From an uncultured Flavobacteriaceae bacterium (GTDB lineage Bacteria; Bacteroidota; Bacteroidia; Flavobacteriales; Flavobacteriaceae): a stretch of DNA of 64,000 bases. Both the position numbers and the translations under genes were made by a program. Of this stretch, positions 17,824 through 27,352 are shown one piece after another; the first letter of the stretch is position 1; the number at the start of each line of letters is the position of its first letter. Where the stretch lies: contig CANLWG010000001.1 of NCBI GenBank assembly GCA_947494715.1, forward strand, positions 868,001 to 932,000, written 5' to 3'. The notes under the pieces are model-generated. The model worked only from the letters and a program-made list of their open reading frames with translations. It made no database searches and was not told where the DNA came from.

Positions 17824-19170
17824 ATGAGAAACAAAGCATTCCTTTTATGTTTCCTGCTATCCCTATCACTTTTTTCCCAACAAATCCTTCCTGAAAATGA
17901 AAGGGCCAGGGTTATTGATGAGATTCTGGCCGATCGATTCAATAATCTATTGCCCCAATTGATGGACGAAACGGATATCGACATGTGGATATTGATTTCA
18001 AGGGAATATAATGAAGATCCAGTCTTGCGTACCATGCTACCGGCAACATGGTTGAATGCCCGTAGGCGGACTATTTTGGTTTTCTATAGGAATAAAGCAA
18101 AAAACACAATCGATAAGTTGGCGGTTGCCCGCTACAACGTAGGGGACAATATTGTATCTGTCTGGGATAAGGAAAAGGAGCCCGAGCAATGGAAGCGTCT
18201 GATGCAATTGATCGAGGAACGAAATCCAAAAAAAATTGGACTAAACTATTCCAAGGATCATAATATTGCAGATGGCCTGGATAAGACCGATTATGAGGAA
18301 TTCATGCAGAATCTACCAAAAAAGTACCATAAAAAAGTGGTTTCCGCAGAGCAATTGGCGGTTGGTTGGATAGAAACCCGAACTGCTCGTGAAATGATTA
18401 TTTACAATCAGTTAGTGGATATAACGCATGATATCATAGCAGAAGCATTTTCTGAAAAGGTCATTACCCCTGGGATTACAACCACAACGGAAGTAGAGTG
18501 GTGGATGCGTCAAAAAGTGACGGATTTGGGATTGGAAACTTGGTTTCACCCAACCGTGGATGTACAGCGCACTAGCGATAAGATTTTTGGCCACCTATAT
18601 TCCTTTTCCAATCGCCCTGATGATATGGTTATTGTGCCCGGAGATTTGCTACACTGCGATTTTGGAATTACCTACTTACGTTTAAATACCGATTGTCAAG
18701 AGTTGGCCTATGTACTCAAACCTGAAGAAAAGGAGGCTCCTGAATTCTTGCGTGATGCCTTAAAAGAAGGGAACAAGGTTCAGGATTTTCTGACCAAAAA
18801 CATGATTGCCGGACGTACCGGAAATGAAATTTTGGCCAAGGCCCTACAAGAAGGTAAAGCAGCGGGATTACGCCCCGCAATCTATACCCACCCCTTGGGA
18901 TCATACGGGCATTCTGCAGGGACTACCATAGGCATGTGGGACGCACAAGACGGGGTTATGAAGGCAGATGGGGAGAGTTATCCGTTACATCCCAATACGG
19001 TGTATGCGATCGAGCTTAACACAGCAGTTACTATTCCTGAATGGAAACGGGACATCCGAATTATGTTGGAGGAAGCAGGGTTCTTTGGAGAGGCCGGGTT
19101 CAGATATGTGAACGGAAGACAAACGGAACTACTTTTAATACCGAGGGTAAAAGAACATTTAGGCGAATAA
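17824..19170 (+). CDS. Secreted M24 family metallopeptidase (Xaa-Pro aminopeptidase-like)
   Basis: A 448-residue protein with a signal peptide (MRNKAFLLCFLLSLSLFSQ) followed by a creatinase N-terminal-like domain and a C-terminal pita-bread M24 domain. Metal ligands of the M24 fold can be assigned: Asp in LLHCDFGITY, Asp in LNTDCQELAY, His in YGHSAGTTIG, Glu in YAIELNTAV and Glu in IMLEEAG. This predicts a two-metal peptidase acting in the periplasm or at the surface, most likely releasing N-terminal residues before proline. It stands alone between menE and the plug-domain gene, with gaps of 54 and 69 bases. Confidence 0.85.
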   Translation: MRNKAFLLCFLLSLSLFSQQILPENERARVIDEILADRFNNLLPQLMDETDIDMWILISREYNEDPVLRTMLPATWLNARRRTILVFYRNKAKNTIDKLAVARYNVGDNIVSVWDKEKEPEQWKRLMQLIEERNPKKIGLNYSKDHNIADGLDKTDYEEFMQNLPKKYHKKVVSAEQLAVGWIETRTAREMIIYNQLVDITHDIIAEAFSEKVITPGITTTTEVEWWMRQKVTDLGLETWFHPTVDVQRTSDKIFGHLYSFSNRPDDMVIVPGDLLHCDFGITYLRLNTDCQELAYVLKPEEKEAPEFLRDALKEGNKVQDFLTKNMIAGRTGNEILAKALQEGKAAGLRPAIYTHPLGSYGHSAGTTIGMWDAQDGVMKADGESYPLHPNTVYAIELNTAVTIPEWKRDIRIMLEEAGFFGEAGFRYVNGRQTELLLIPRVKEHLGE

Positions 19171-19239
19171 TATTTGGCGCAGTTTTTGTAGTATTTTTTT
19201 GACGATTTTGTTAAATAATACCAAAAAACCTCGACCAAT

Positions 19240-20994
19240 ATGAAAAATCTTCTTCCGGCATTCCTTTTTTTACTTTTTAGCCAAGTCTATTCACAAGAAA
19301 CCCTCAAAACTATAAGTGGCGTGGTATCGGATGGCCAAGTACCCCTAAGGGATGTAAATATCATAGTTAAAAATACGGACAGGTTGGCAAAGACCGATAA
19401 ATACGGAAAGTATGAAATCAGTGCCTATGAAGGGGAGACCTTGATCTATAGTTATGTCGGCAAGAAAACCTTGGAAATTCTAGTAGAGGACGTAACGACC
19501 TTTCTAAATGTAACCTTAAAAGATGAAGTTCAGGAATTGGATGAGGTTGTTGTCACGAAAAGATATCGTAAAACACAAAATGAACTTCGTAGGGAATATG
19601 ATACCAATAAGGATTTAATCAAAACAATACATGGAATTATGGATACTAAGATGATGACATCTAGGGTCCAAATTATAGACGCACAGGACATTAATCCATC
19701 TACAATTGATATCTTGACACTTTTGCGTTCAAAAGTTCCGAACATTTTGGCTCCTACTAGTACCGTAGGCCTAAATTTAAATGATATTCAGGTTTTTTTT
19801 CGAAGGGGAATTACATCAATCAACACGGTAACACCGGTTATGTTTGAGGTTGATGGAATATTGCTTCAAAATGTACCTACATTCATCGATATACAAAACA
19901 TAGATAGAATGGCCGTAATACAGGGTCTAGGTGCACTGAACAAGTATGGTAGTAATGCAGCAGGCGGTCTAGTTATCATCAATACAAAGACAGCCAATTT
20001 CAGTAGAGAACCTGGAAAAAGAGAGCCCTATGACCAAGCTAAGTTGCGGGACAATTTTTTTGAAAAAGGGGATGCCATTGGCCCTGAGGATATAACCGTG
20101 CCTATTTATCTTCGTACTTTGCGCTCTACCATTAATTTAGGGGAGGCCAAGGAGAGTTATACCCAGCTTGAAAAAGTTTATGGCAGATCACCCTATTTTT
20201 ATTTGGATGTGCGTTCCTATTTTCAAAAAGAACATAAGGATAAGACCATAGTAGAAATGATTACAAGGGCCATTGAGACCCGGTATTCCGATAATCCGGT
20301 TATCCTCAAGGCTTTGGCCTATCAAATGGATGAAGAGGGAGATTATAGGACCTCGATGGAACTCTATAAAAAAATATTCGTCCTTCGCCCACATTACCAA
20401 CAATCCTACCATGACTTGGCGAATGCCTATAGAAATAACGGGAAAATTGAACGGGCCGCTTTGCTATACGCTAGGCACCAGTTTTTGCTGCGCGAAGGTT
20501 TTTTTAGTAAGTCGGACACCTTTTCCAATATTTTAAATCGGGACTTCAACAATTTATTGGCGCAGGAAGGAGAGGTACTTTCTCAAGAAAAGGTATTCTT
20601 TGTATCCGATGAGGATGATTTTAACGGAACACGGTTGGTATTTGAATGGAATGATGGTGAGGCGGAATTTGAATTGCAGTTCGTCAACAATGACATGCAG
20701 TATTATACCTTTAAGCATACGGCATTTAACAACGAGGAACTCATCAAAGATGAAAAACAGAACGGTTTTTCATGTCAGGAACATCTAATTTACAACCCAA
20801 AGGGAATTTGGCAGGTAAATGTGAACTATTTGGGTAACAAAAGTCTTGTTCCAACTTATATAAAGGCCACGGTTTACCAGGATTATGGTAAACCTTCCCA
20901 ACGACAAGAATCCAAAGTGTTTAAGCTGATGACGAAGAATCGCAATCAAGAATTGTTCAGGATTCAAGCAAACGGAATACTTTCCATTAGGTAG
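19240..20994 (+). CDS. SusC-like plug-domain protein with TPR and no beta-barrel
   Basis: A 584-residue secreted protein with an unusual layout. A signal peptide (to about residue 18) is followed by a carboxypeptidase-regulatory-like beta-sandwich (TISGVVSDGQVPLRDVNIIV, residues 24-95), the DEVVVT segment, and a TonB-receptor plug of the SusC type (about 125-250; MFEVDGILL, NIDRMAVIQGLGALNKYG, GGLVIINTK). Where the 22-strand barrel should begin there are TPR-like helices instead (about 300-425; GDYRTSMELYKKIF, LANAYRNNGKIERA). A C-terminal beta domain follows (about 470-584; FEWNDGEAEFELQF, GIWQVNVNYLGN), reminiscent of DUF2135. With no barrel it cannot be a transporter; a periplasmic adaptor or surface protein is possible. 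Confidence 0.75.
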   Translation: MKNLLPAFLFLLFSQVYSQETLKTISGVVSDGQVPLRDVNIIVKNTDRLAKTDKYGKYEISAYEGETLIYSYVGKKTLEILVEDVTTFLNVTLKDEVQELDEVVVTKRYRKTQNELRREYDTNKDLIKTIHGIMDTKMMTSRVQIIDAQDINPSTIDILTLLRSKVPNILAPTSTVGLNLNDIQVFFRRGITSINTVTPVMFEVDGILLQNVPTFIDIQNIDRMAVIQGLGALNKYGSNAAGGLVIINTKTANFSREPGKREPYDQAKLRDNFFEKGDAIGPEDITVPIYLRTLRSTINLGEAKESYTQLEKVYGRSPYFYLDVRSYFQKEHKDKTIVEMITRAIETRYSDNPVILKALAYQMDEEGDYRTSMELYKKIFVLRPHYQQSYHDLANAYRNNGKIERAALLYARHQFLLREGFFSKSDTFSNILNRDFNNLLAQEGEVLSQEKVFFVSDEDDFNGTRLVFEWNDGEAEFELQFVNNDMQYYTFKHTAFNNEELIKDEKQNGFSCQEHLIYNPKGIWQVNVNYLGNKSLVPTYIKATVYQDYGKPSQRQESKVFKLMTKNRNQELFRIQANGILSIR

Positions 20995-21050
20995 AATCAA
21001 GAGAGAGCTGAAGTAGAGTCTTACCAGTGATATAGGTAGCTTATCGACTT

Positions 21051-22679
21051 TTAAACCTGTAACACGCCCATATTAAAAGGTTTTTCAATGGGCGAATGAT
21101 TCGCCGCCCCAATACCCATGGAAATCCATTTTCTCGTTTCCAGCGGATCAATTATGGCATCCGTCCATAAACGTGCCGCTGCATAGTAGGGGGATACTTG
21201 ATTATCGTATCGGTCCTTGATTCTGTTAAAAAGCTCGGCTTCTAATTCTTTGGTTATTACTTCACCTTTCTTTTTCAAGGAAGCTTTTTCGATTTGCAAC
21301 AATACCTTGGCCGCGGAATTACCGCTCATAACGGCCAGTTCAGCACTCGGCCAAGCCACGATTAGTCTTGGGTCATATGCCTTTCCGCACATGGCATAAT
21401 TTCCTGCACCATAGCTATTTCCAATGATTATGGTAAACTTGGGAACCACACTATTTGCAACTGCATTCACCATTTTGGCACCATCCTTAATAATCCCCCC
21501 ATGTTCACTTTTGCTGCCAACCATAAACCCAGTGACATCCTGTAAAAAGACCAATGGAATCTTCTTTTGGTTACAGTTGGCAATAAAACGAGTGGCCTTA
21601 TCCGCTGAATCGGAATAAATGACACCACCAAATTGCATTTCTCCATTTTTTGTCTTGACCACTTTACGCTGGTTGGCCACGATTCCCACGGCCCAACCAT
21701 CGATTCTTGCATAACCCGTTAAAATCGTTTTTCCATAGCCTTCCTTATATTGCTCGAATTCCGAATCATCCACTAATCGTTCAATAATTTCGAGCATATC
21801 ATATTGATTGGTACGTAAACTAGGAAGAATACCATAAACATCCTTCGGATTTTTTTTTGGTTTTTTGGTTTTAGTCCGATTGAATCCTGCCTCATTGACT
21901 CCTCCGATTTTACCCATTATACTTTTAATAGTATCCAAAGCATCCGAATCGTCCTTGGATTTATAATCGGTTACACCGCTAATCTCGCAATGGGTAGTCG
22001 CCCCGCCTAGTGTTTCATTGTCTATTTCCTCTCCTATCGCGGCTTTCACCAGATAGCTCCCCGCTAGGAAAATACTTCCAGTTTTGTCTACAATCAAGGC
22101 TTCATCACTCATGATGGGTAGGTAAGCGCCACCGGCCACACAACTGCCCATTACCGCAGCTATCTGGGGTATGCCCATACTGCTCATTTGGGCATTGTTC
22201 CTAAAAATTCTACCAAAATGTTCTTTATCGGGAAAGATTTCATCCTGCATAGGCAGAAATACCCCAGCACTGTCCACTAAGTAAATAATGGGCAAATGAT
22301 TTTCCATTGCAATTTCCTGTGCCCTTAGATTCTTTTTCCCCGTAATTGGGAACCAGGCACCCGCCTTTACGGTAGCATCATTGGCAACCACCAAACACTG
22401 TTTCCCGGATACATATCCAATTTTCACGACCACGCCTCCCGAAGGGCAGCCGCCATGTTCCGTATACATATCCTCACCGACCAAAGCTCCAATTTCCAAA
22501 CTGTCCTTCCCTTTGTCCAATAAATAATCAATACGCTCACGGGCGGTCATTTTTCCCAGTGCGTGCTGTTTTTCTATTCGGGTTTTCCCTCCCCCAAGTT
22601 TTACTTGCGTCAAACGTTTTTTAAGTTCGGAAAGCAATAATTTGTTGTGATCTTCATTTTTATTGAACTTAAGATCCAT
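21051..22679 (-). CDS. Acyl-CoA carboxylase, carboxyltransferase (beta) subunit, methylcrotonyl-CoA type
   Basis: A 542-residue biotin-dependent carboxyltransferase. It transfers the carboxyl group from carboxybiotin to an acyl-CoA. The N-terminal GGGKTRIEKQHALGKMTARERIDYLLD, the MSDEALIVDKTGSIFLAGSYLVKAA region and the GNSYGAGNYAMCGKAYDPRLIVAWPSAE block are those of the AccD5/PccB/MccB family. Within it, the GAGNYxMCG motif and the C-terminal FNMGVLQV favour the methylcrotonyl-CoA type (leucine breakdown). The start at 22679 is preferred over 22706 because the family begins near MDLKFNKNEDHN. The biotin carboxylase subunit is not next to it. The short region to the divergent oxidoreductase holds promoter-like elements on both strands. 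Confidence 0.85.
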   Translation of the reverse strand: MDLKFNKNEDHNKLLLSELKKRLTQVKLGGGKTRIEKQHALGKMTARERIDYLLDKGKDSLEIGALVGEDMYTEHGGCPSGGVVVKIGYVSGKQCLVVANDATVKAGAWFPITGKKNLRAQEIAMENHLPIIYLVDSAGVFLPMQDEIFPDKEHFGRIFRNNAQMSSMGIPQIAAVMGSCVAGGAYLPIMSDEALIVDKTGSIFLAGSYLVKAAIGEEIDNETLGGATTHCEISGVTDYKSKDDSDALDTIKSIMGKIGGVNEAGFNRTKTKKPKKNPKDVYGILPSLRTNQYDMLEIIERLVDDSEFEQYKEGYGKTILTGYARIDGWAVGIVANQRKVVKTKNGEMQFGGVIYSDSADKATRFIANCNQKKIPLVFLQDVTGFMVGSKSEHGGIIKDGAKMVNAVANSVVPKFTIIIGNSYGAGNYAMCGKAYDPRLIVAWPSAELAVMSGNSAAKVLLQIEKASLKKKGEVITKELEAELFNRIKDRYDNQVSPYYAAARLWTDAIIDPLETRKWISMGIGAANHSPIEKPFNMGVLQV

Positions 22680-22753
22680 ACTGTCGGTAGTTTCTTTTAT
22701 AGGCATAAAGATAGCAGTATTATTGATTAACTTTGGCAAAATAAAATGCCGGT

Positions 22754-23737
22754 ATGGGAGATACAATTCGTTGGGGAATCATAGGTCCGGGCAAGATTGC
22801 CCATAATTTTGCAAAGGATTTGAAATTAGTTTCGGATGGGGGTTTGACCGCTGTAGCCTCCAGAAATATTGAAAAAGCAGAACTGTTTGCAAAAGAGTAT
22901 AATGCGAAACATGCTTTTGGAAGTTATGAGGAATTATTCAATTGTGATGAAGTTGATGTAATCTACATTGCCACTCCCCATACCCTACATGCCCAATGGA
23001 GTATTATGGCAATGGACCATGGCAAACATGTACTCTGCGAAAAGCCTATGGGGGTAAACCTTTCGGAAGTAGAAAAAATGATAGCTTCCGCCAAACGAAA
23101 CCAAGTTTTTTTGATGGAGGCCCTTTGGAGCAGGTTCAACCCAACGATACGTAAAGTGAAACAATTGATCGATGCTGGCGAACTTGGTGTTATTGGCTAC
23201 CTCCACGCGGATTTTGCATTTTATGGACTGGACAGATCGGAGGAGGGAAGGGTGTTGAACCCAAATTTAGCCGGTGGCTCACTGTTGGATATTGGGATTT
23301 ATCCTATTTTTTTGGCGTATGTAATGCTAGGAAGACCTAAAAGCATAAAAGCCGCTTCTAAATTTTACAAGACTGGGGTTGAAGTTCAGACTTCCATGAT
23401 TTTTGAGTATGAAAAGGCTCAAGCCCTGTTGTACAGCGGACTTACTTCGAATTCAGAAATGAAAGCTGAAATAACTGGTAGCAAGGGCTCAATTTTCATT
23501 CACCCGAGATGGCATGAAGCTCAAAGGTATTCTATTGCCAAGGACGATAGCTTGGAAAGTTTTGATCAACCAACAAAGGGGAAGGGATATACCTATGAGA
23601 TAGAAGAAGTACATACCTGTTTAAAATCCGGAAAGTTGGAAAGCGACCTTTGGTCCCACCAAAACAGTTTGGATTTAATAGGACTATTGGATAGGGTTCG
23701 TCAACTTTCGGGAATCGTTTTTCCCTTCGAGAAATAA
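22754..23737 (+). CDS. Gfo/Idh/MocA family NAD(P)-dependent oxidoreductase
   Basis: A 327-residue dehydrogenase. The Rossmann dinucleotide motif is IRWGIIGPGKIAHNFAKDL, followed by the DEVDVIYIATPHTLHAQWS loop and the conserved catalytic Lys motif HVLCEKPMGVN (EKP). The C-terminal alpha/beta domain contains GGSLLDIGIYPI with the conserved Asp and the Tyr/His region of the family. Members oxidise or reduce sugars, polyols or dihydrodiols; the closest-looking branch is the dihydrodiol/xylose dehydrogenase type. It is divergent from the carboxylase gene, 74 bases apart; TAACTTTG at 22728-22735 may be its -7 element. Confidence 0.87.
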   Translation: MGDTIRWGIIGPGKIAHNFAKDLKLVSDGGLTAVASRNIEKAELFAKEYNAKHAFGSYEELFNCDEVDVIYIATPHTLHAQWSIMAMDHGKHVLCEKPMGVNLSEVEKMIASAKRNQVFLMEALWSRFNPTIRKVKQLIDAGELGVIGYLHADFAFYGLDRSEEGRVLNPNLAGGSLLDIGIYPIFLAYVMLGRPKSIKAASKFYKTGVEVQTSMIFEYEKAQALLYSGLTSNSEMKAEITGSKGSIFIHPRWHEAQRYSIAKDDSLESFDQPTKGKGYTYEIEEVHTCLKSGKLESDLWSHQNSLDLIGLLDRVRQLSGIVFPFEK

Positions 23738-23811
23738 AGTTGCGGGCTCAAATCATAAAAAATCCTATAAAATTCCGATATTTGGAATTACCATAAACCA
23801 AACCAGAACAA

Positions 23812-23994
23812 ATGGGAATGAACAAAAACACTGTGCTTGCATGGGCCACATTCATTATGATTATTGTGGGGTGCGCCTTAATAGCACTTGGAGCCTTTAG
23901 ATATGATGATGTTGCCGGATGGGGTTTTGCATCGGTAGGTATCGGTTTTTTTGCCATCGCATGGGTTTTTAACGCCCTAAAGGGAAGGGTTTAA
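23812..23994 (+). CDS. CAL67264-type small membrane protein
   Basis: A 60-residue protein with two transmembrane helices (about residues 6-27 and 37-55) joined by a short polar turn (RYDDVAGWG). It matches my memory of the flavobacterial CAL67264 family of small membrane proteins, which has no assigned function. The ATG at 23812 opens with MGMNKNTVLAW; the second ATG two codons later is an alternative. It lies between an oxidoreductase and the ABC-F gene with no obvious operon partner. Confidence 0.78.
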   Translation: MGMNKNTVLAWATFIMIIVGCALIALGAFRYDDVAGWGFASVGIGFFAIAWVFNALKGRV

Positions 23995-24132
23995 AAGTTA
24001 AGGTGTCAGCAATTACAATCCATTCACTTCTGACCTACCTATAAATTTGGCATCCCATACTCAAATTCTCCTGAGAAGTCCAACCTAATGAAACCATCTC
24101 TTCCAAATTAATTATATAAATAAGAATAAAAG

Positions 24133-25824
24133 ATGAGCGACGATAAGAAAATCATTTTTTCAATGGCCGGGGTCACCAAAACGTACAAGAATGCTAACAC
24201 CCCAGTACTTAAAAACATTTACCTAAGTTTTTTTTACGGCGCCAAAATCGGGATTTTGGGCCTTAACGGATCTGGGAAATCCACTTTATTAAAGATTATT
24301 GCAGGAGTAGATAAAAACTATCAAGGGGATGTTGTCTTTTCATCAGGATATAAGGTCGGTTATTTGGAACAAGAACCACAATTGGATGAGGAGAAAACCG
24401 TAATTGAAGTGGTAAAAGAGGGTGTGTCCGAAACCGTTGCCATCCTGGACGAGTATAACAAGATCAATGATATGTTTGGTTTGCCCGAGGTGTATGAAGA
24501 TGCGGATAAGATGCAAAAGTTAATGGACAAGCAAGCCAATCTTCAGGATAAAATCGATGCTTCCAATGCATGGGAACTCGATACGAAACTTGAGATTGCC
24601 ATGGATGCGTTACGAACTCCGGAAGGTGATCAAAAGATCGGGGTACTTTCAGGAGGGGAAAAAAGAAGGGTCGCCTTATGTAGATTATTGCTTCAGGAAC
24701 CTGAGATTTTGTTGTTGGATGAACCTACTAACCATTTGGACGCAGAGTCCGTACACTGGTTGGAACACCATTTGGCCCAATACAAGGGAACCGTAATAGC
24801 CGTAACCCATGATCGCTATTTCCTGGACAATGTAGCCGGATGGATCTTGGAATTGGATAGGGGAGAGGGCATTCCTTGGAAAGGCAACTATTCCGGTTGG
24901 TTGGACCAAAAGGCTAAGCGACTGGCACAGGAGAGCAAACAGGCCTCCAAACGGCAAAAGACATTGGAAAGGGAATTGGAGTGGGTACGCCAAGGTGCCA
25001 AGGGTAGGCAGACCAAACAAAAGGCCCGCCTGAAGAACTATGATAAATTGATGAGCCAGGACCAGAAACAGCTGGATGAGAAACTTGAAATATACATTCC
25101 CAATGGGCCACGATTGGGCACCAACGTCATTGAAGCAAAAGGAGTGAGCAAGGCCTTTGGCGACAAATTGTTGTATGAAAATTTAAATTTTAATCTACCA
25201 CAAGCGGGCATTGTTGGTATTATTGGACCAAACGGTGCCGGGAAAACCACTATTTTCCGAATAATCATGGGGGAGGAAACCCCTGATAGTGGAGAATTTG
25301 TTGTTGGGGATACAGCAAAGATCGCTTATGTGGACCAAAGTCATTCCAATATTGATCCGGATAAGACCATTTGGCAAAACTTTAGTGATGAGCAGGAATT
25401 GATTATGATGGGTGGGCGACAAGTGAATTCCCGGGCGTATTTAAGTCGTTTTAATTTTTCCGGCAGTGAACAGAATAAAAAGGTAAACATGCTTTCCGGT
25501 GGTGAACGGAATAGGCTCCATTTGGCTATGACACTAAAGGAGGAAGGCAATGTGTTATTGTTGGATGAACCTACCAATGATCTAGATGTAAACACATTAC
25601 GTGCCTTGGAAGAAGGTCTCGAGAACTTTGCGGGTTGTGCCGTAATCATTTCGCACGACCGTTGGTTCCTGGATCGTATCTGTACTCATATCCTGGCCTT
25701 TGAAGGTGATTCCCAAGTATATTTCTTTGAAGGTTCCTTCTCGGATTATGAAGAGAATAAAAAGAAACGTTTGGGTGCAGATGTTATGCCCAAGCGAATC
25801 AAATACAAAAAGTTGATACGATAA
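24133..25824 (+). CDS. ettA: ABC-F protein, energy-dependent translational throttle EttA
   Basis: A 563-residue cytoplasmic ABC-F ATPase with two nucleotide-binding domains and no membrane part. The first has Walker A GLNGSGKST, signature LSGGEKRRVALCR and Walker B LLLDEPTNHLD. The second has GPNGAGKTT, LSGGERNRLHLA and LLLDEPTNDLD. The inter-domain linker (about 255-320; RQKTLERELEWVRQGAKGRQTKQKARL) and the arm region match EttA, which binds the ribosomal E site and gates the first elongation steps in response to energy charge. Length agrees with EttA (about 555). It converges on an MBL-fold lipoprotein gene with 16 bases between stops. Confidence 0.94.
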   Translation: MSDDKKIIFSMAGVTKTYKNANTPVLKNIYLSFFYGAKIGILGLNGSGKSTLLKIIAGVDKNYQGDVVFSSGYKVGYLEQEPQLDEEKTVIEVVKEGVSETVAILDEYNKINDMFGLPEVYEDADKMQKLMDKQANLQDKIDASNAWELDTKLEIAMDALRTPEGDQKIGVLSGGEKRRVALCRLLLQEPEILLLDEPTNHLDAESVHWLEHHLAQYKGTVIAVTHDRYFLDNVAGWILELDRGEGIPWKGNYSGWLDQKAKRLAQESKQASKRQKTLERELEWVRQGAKGRQTKQKARLKNYDKLMSQDQKQLDEKLEIYIPNGPRLGTNVIEAKGVSKAFGDKLLYENLNFNLPQAGIVGIIGPNGAGKTTIFRIIMGEETPDSGEFVVGDTAKIAYVDQSHSNIDPDKTIWQNFSDEQELIMMGGRQVNSRAYLSRFNFSGSEQNKKVNMLSGGERNRLHLAMTLKEEGNVLLLDEPTNDLDVNTLRALEEGLENFAGCAVIISHDRWFLDRICTHILAFEGDSQVYFFEGSFSDYEENKKKRLGADVMPKRIKYKKLIR

Positions 25825-25840
25825 TTGTCTTTAACCATCC

Positions 25841-26659
25841 TCAAAAATCATCCTCAGGATACCAATCCAATTGCACCACTTTTATATTCGGATTACCCTT
25901 GTGAACCAGCCTCTTGAATTTAGTAACATCGCTAACATCGGGATTTCCTCTGTAATGGTAGGGATATACCTGTTTTGGCTGGAATTCCAACACGGCATTC
26001 GCAGCACTTTCCACGGTCATGGTATAGGGTAGGTTCATACAAATAAAAGCTTTATCGATATTTTTTAGGCTTCGCATTTCAGGGATATCCTCCGTATCGC
26101 CTGAAAAGTAAAGTCGTTGGCCACCCATATTCAAAACATAGCCATTTCCACGACCCTTTTCGTGGAATTTTTTGGCTTCTTCCCGTAAATTGTACATCGG
26201 AATAGCCTCGATATTTATTTCATAACGTTCCTTTGAGTCGCCGTTGTTCAAAACATCGATTTGGGGCGTAAATTCTTCGGGTATTTTATCGGCTACGGCT
26301 TGGGGCACTATTATTTTTGCCTTTTTCGTGTCCAGCTCTTGTAAAGTTTCCACACTAAGATGGTCACCATGAATATCCGTGATTAGAATTAAATCTGGTA
26401 TTTTTTGCCCCTCGAAGACTTTTGCACCGCCTACGGGATCTATATAGATGGTAATGTTATTCCATTCCACCACTGCTGTTGCGTGGGAAATGGGGATAAC
26501 CTTAACTTCTGAATCCTGCTCATTATTTGGGGTTGGCGGAGTAGTTTTTTCCATCGCATGCAAAGGATCCGAGTCTTTAAGAGGTGAGGGCTTTGTTTTT
26601 TCCTTACAACCCAAAAAAGCAAAACAACAGCTCAGAAGCGCAAAAAATAATTTTTTCAT
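25841..26659 (-). CDS. MBL-fold metallohydrolase, lipoprotein
   Basis: A 272-residue lipoprotein (signal MKKLFFALLSCCFAFLGC with lipobox FLGC) carrying a metallo-beta-lactamase-like domain. The metal motif reads ITDIHGDHLSVE, so the first His of the usual HxHxDH is Asp. The remaining landmarks are present: SHATAVVEWNNITIYIDP at the domain start, LYFSGDTEDIPEM with the Asp ligand, and YPYHYRGNP with the final His. It belongs to the broad L-ascorbate-6-phosphate-lactonase/UPF0173-like group of MBL proteins, here exported. Substrate unknown. It is followed on the same strand by no close partner. Confidence 0.83.
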   Translation of the reverse strand: MKKLFFALLSCCFAFLGCKEKTKPSPLKDSDPLHAMEKTTPPTPNNEQDSEVKVIPISHATAVVEWNNITIYIDPVGGAKVFEGQKIPDLILITDIHGDHLSVETLQELDTKKAKIIVPQAVADKIPEEFTPQIDVLNNGDSKERYEINIEAIPMYNLREEAKKFHEKGRGNGYVLNMGGQRLYFSGDTEDIPEMRSLKNIDKAFICMNLPYTMTVESAANAVLEFQPKQVYPYHYRGNPDVSDVTKFKRLVHKGNPNIKVVQLDWYPEDDF

Positions 26660-26716
26660 GGTATCAATTTTATAGAATTAATGCTTTTATCCTATTGAAC
26701 AGGTTATTTATAAGTT

Positions 26717-27184
26717 TTACGAATCGAGTACCAATTCCATTTTGATATCGCTCCGTTTATACGGAATCTCCTTTTCCAATTCCACTTCTACGAAACCATA
26801 CTTCCGATAGATATAGAGTGCGGTATCCAATTTGGTGCTTGAATACAAAACTATGCTTTCCCAATGGTTCTCTTTCGCAAACTCTATGGCAAAGGATAAT
26901 AGCTTTTGACCTATTTTTAAACTTTGATAGCTCGGGTCAACCGCCATCTTCCCCAATTCAAAAACTTTTTCATCAAAAGGGATAAAGGAAAAACAACCTA
27001 CAATTTCATCTTTGTGTTCCGCCAAAAAGATAAACCCACCTATATCGATGATAGATTCTTGACAATTTTCAAGTAGCAAGGCATCTTTGGCCTCCACATG
27101 AAAATATTTTTTGAGCCAAGCTATGTTCAAATCTCTAAAACTATTGGCATACTTGGGCTTAAATGGCACTATTCTTACGGACAT
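26717..27184 (-). CDS. GNAT family N-acetyltransferase
   Basis: A 155-residue single-domain GNAT acetyltransferase. The acetyl-CoA-binding segment is FELGKMAVDPSYQSLKIGQKLLSFAIEFAKE (Q/R-xx-G-x-A/G form, here QSLKIG), with the terminal beta strand and IYRKYGFVEVELE motif. Such proteins acetylate small amines, antibiotics or protein N-termini. There is no neighbour on the same strand within 50 bases that would point to a substrate. Confidence 0.85.
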   Translation of the reverse strand: MSVRIVPFKPKYANSFRDLNIAWLKKYFHVEAKDALLLENCQESIIDIGGFIFLAEHKDEIVGCFSFIPFDEKVFELGKMAVDPSYQSLKIGQKLLSFAIEFAKENHWESIVLYSSTKLDTALYIYRKYGFVEVELEKEIPYKRSDIKMELVLDS

Positions 27185-27352
27185 GGAAAGATGGAATCGC
27201 TTGACCGTAAAGTTACTATATGTGAGGATTTGTGATGTGTGATTTTTAATTTTTTTCGACCAAAAAATCTAAAAAGAAAAAAGAACCGTATATAGACTGA
27301 TACGAACAAACACTTTTTAAAAGTTAAACAAGCTTATTTTAATTTTAACATT

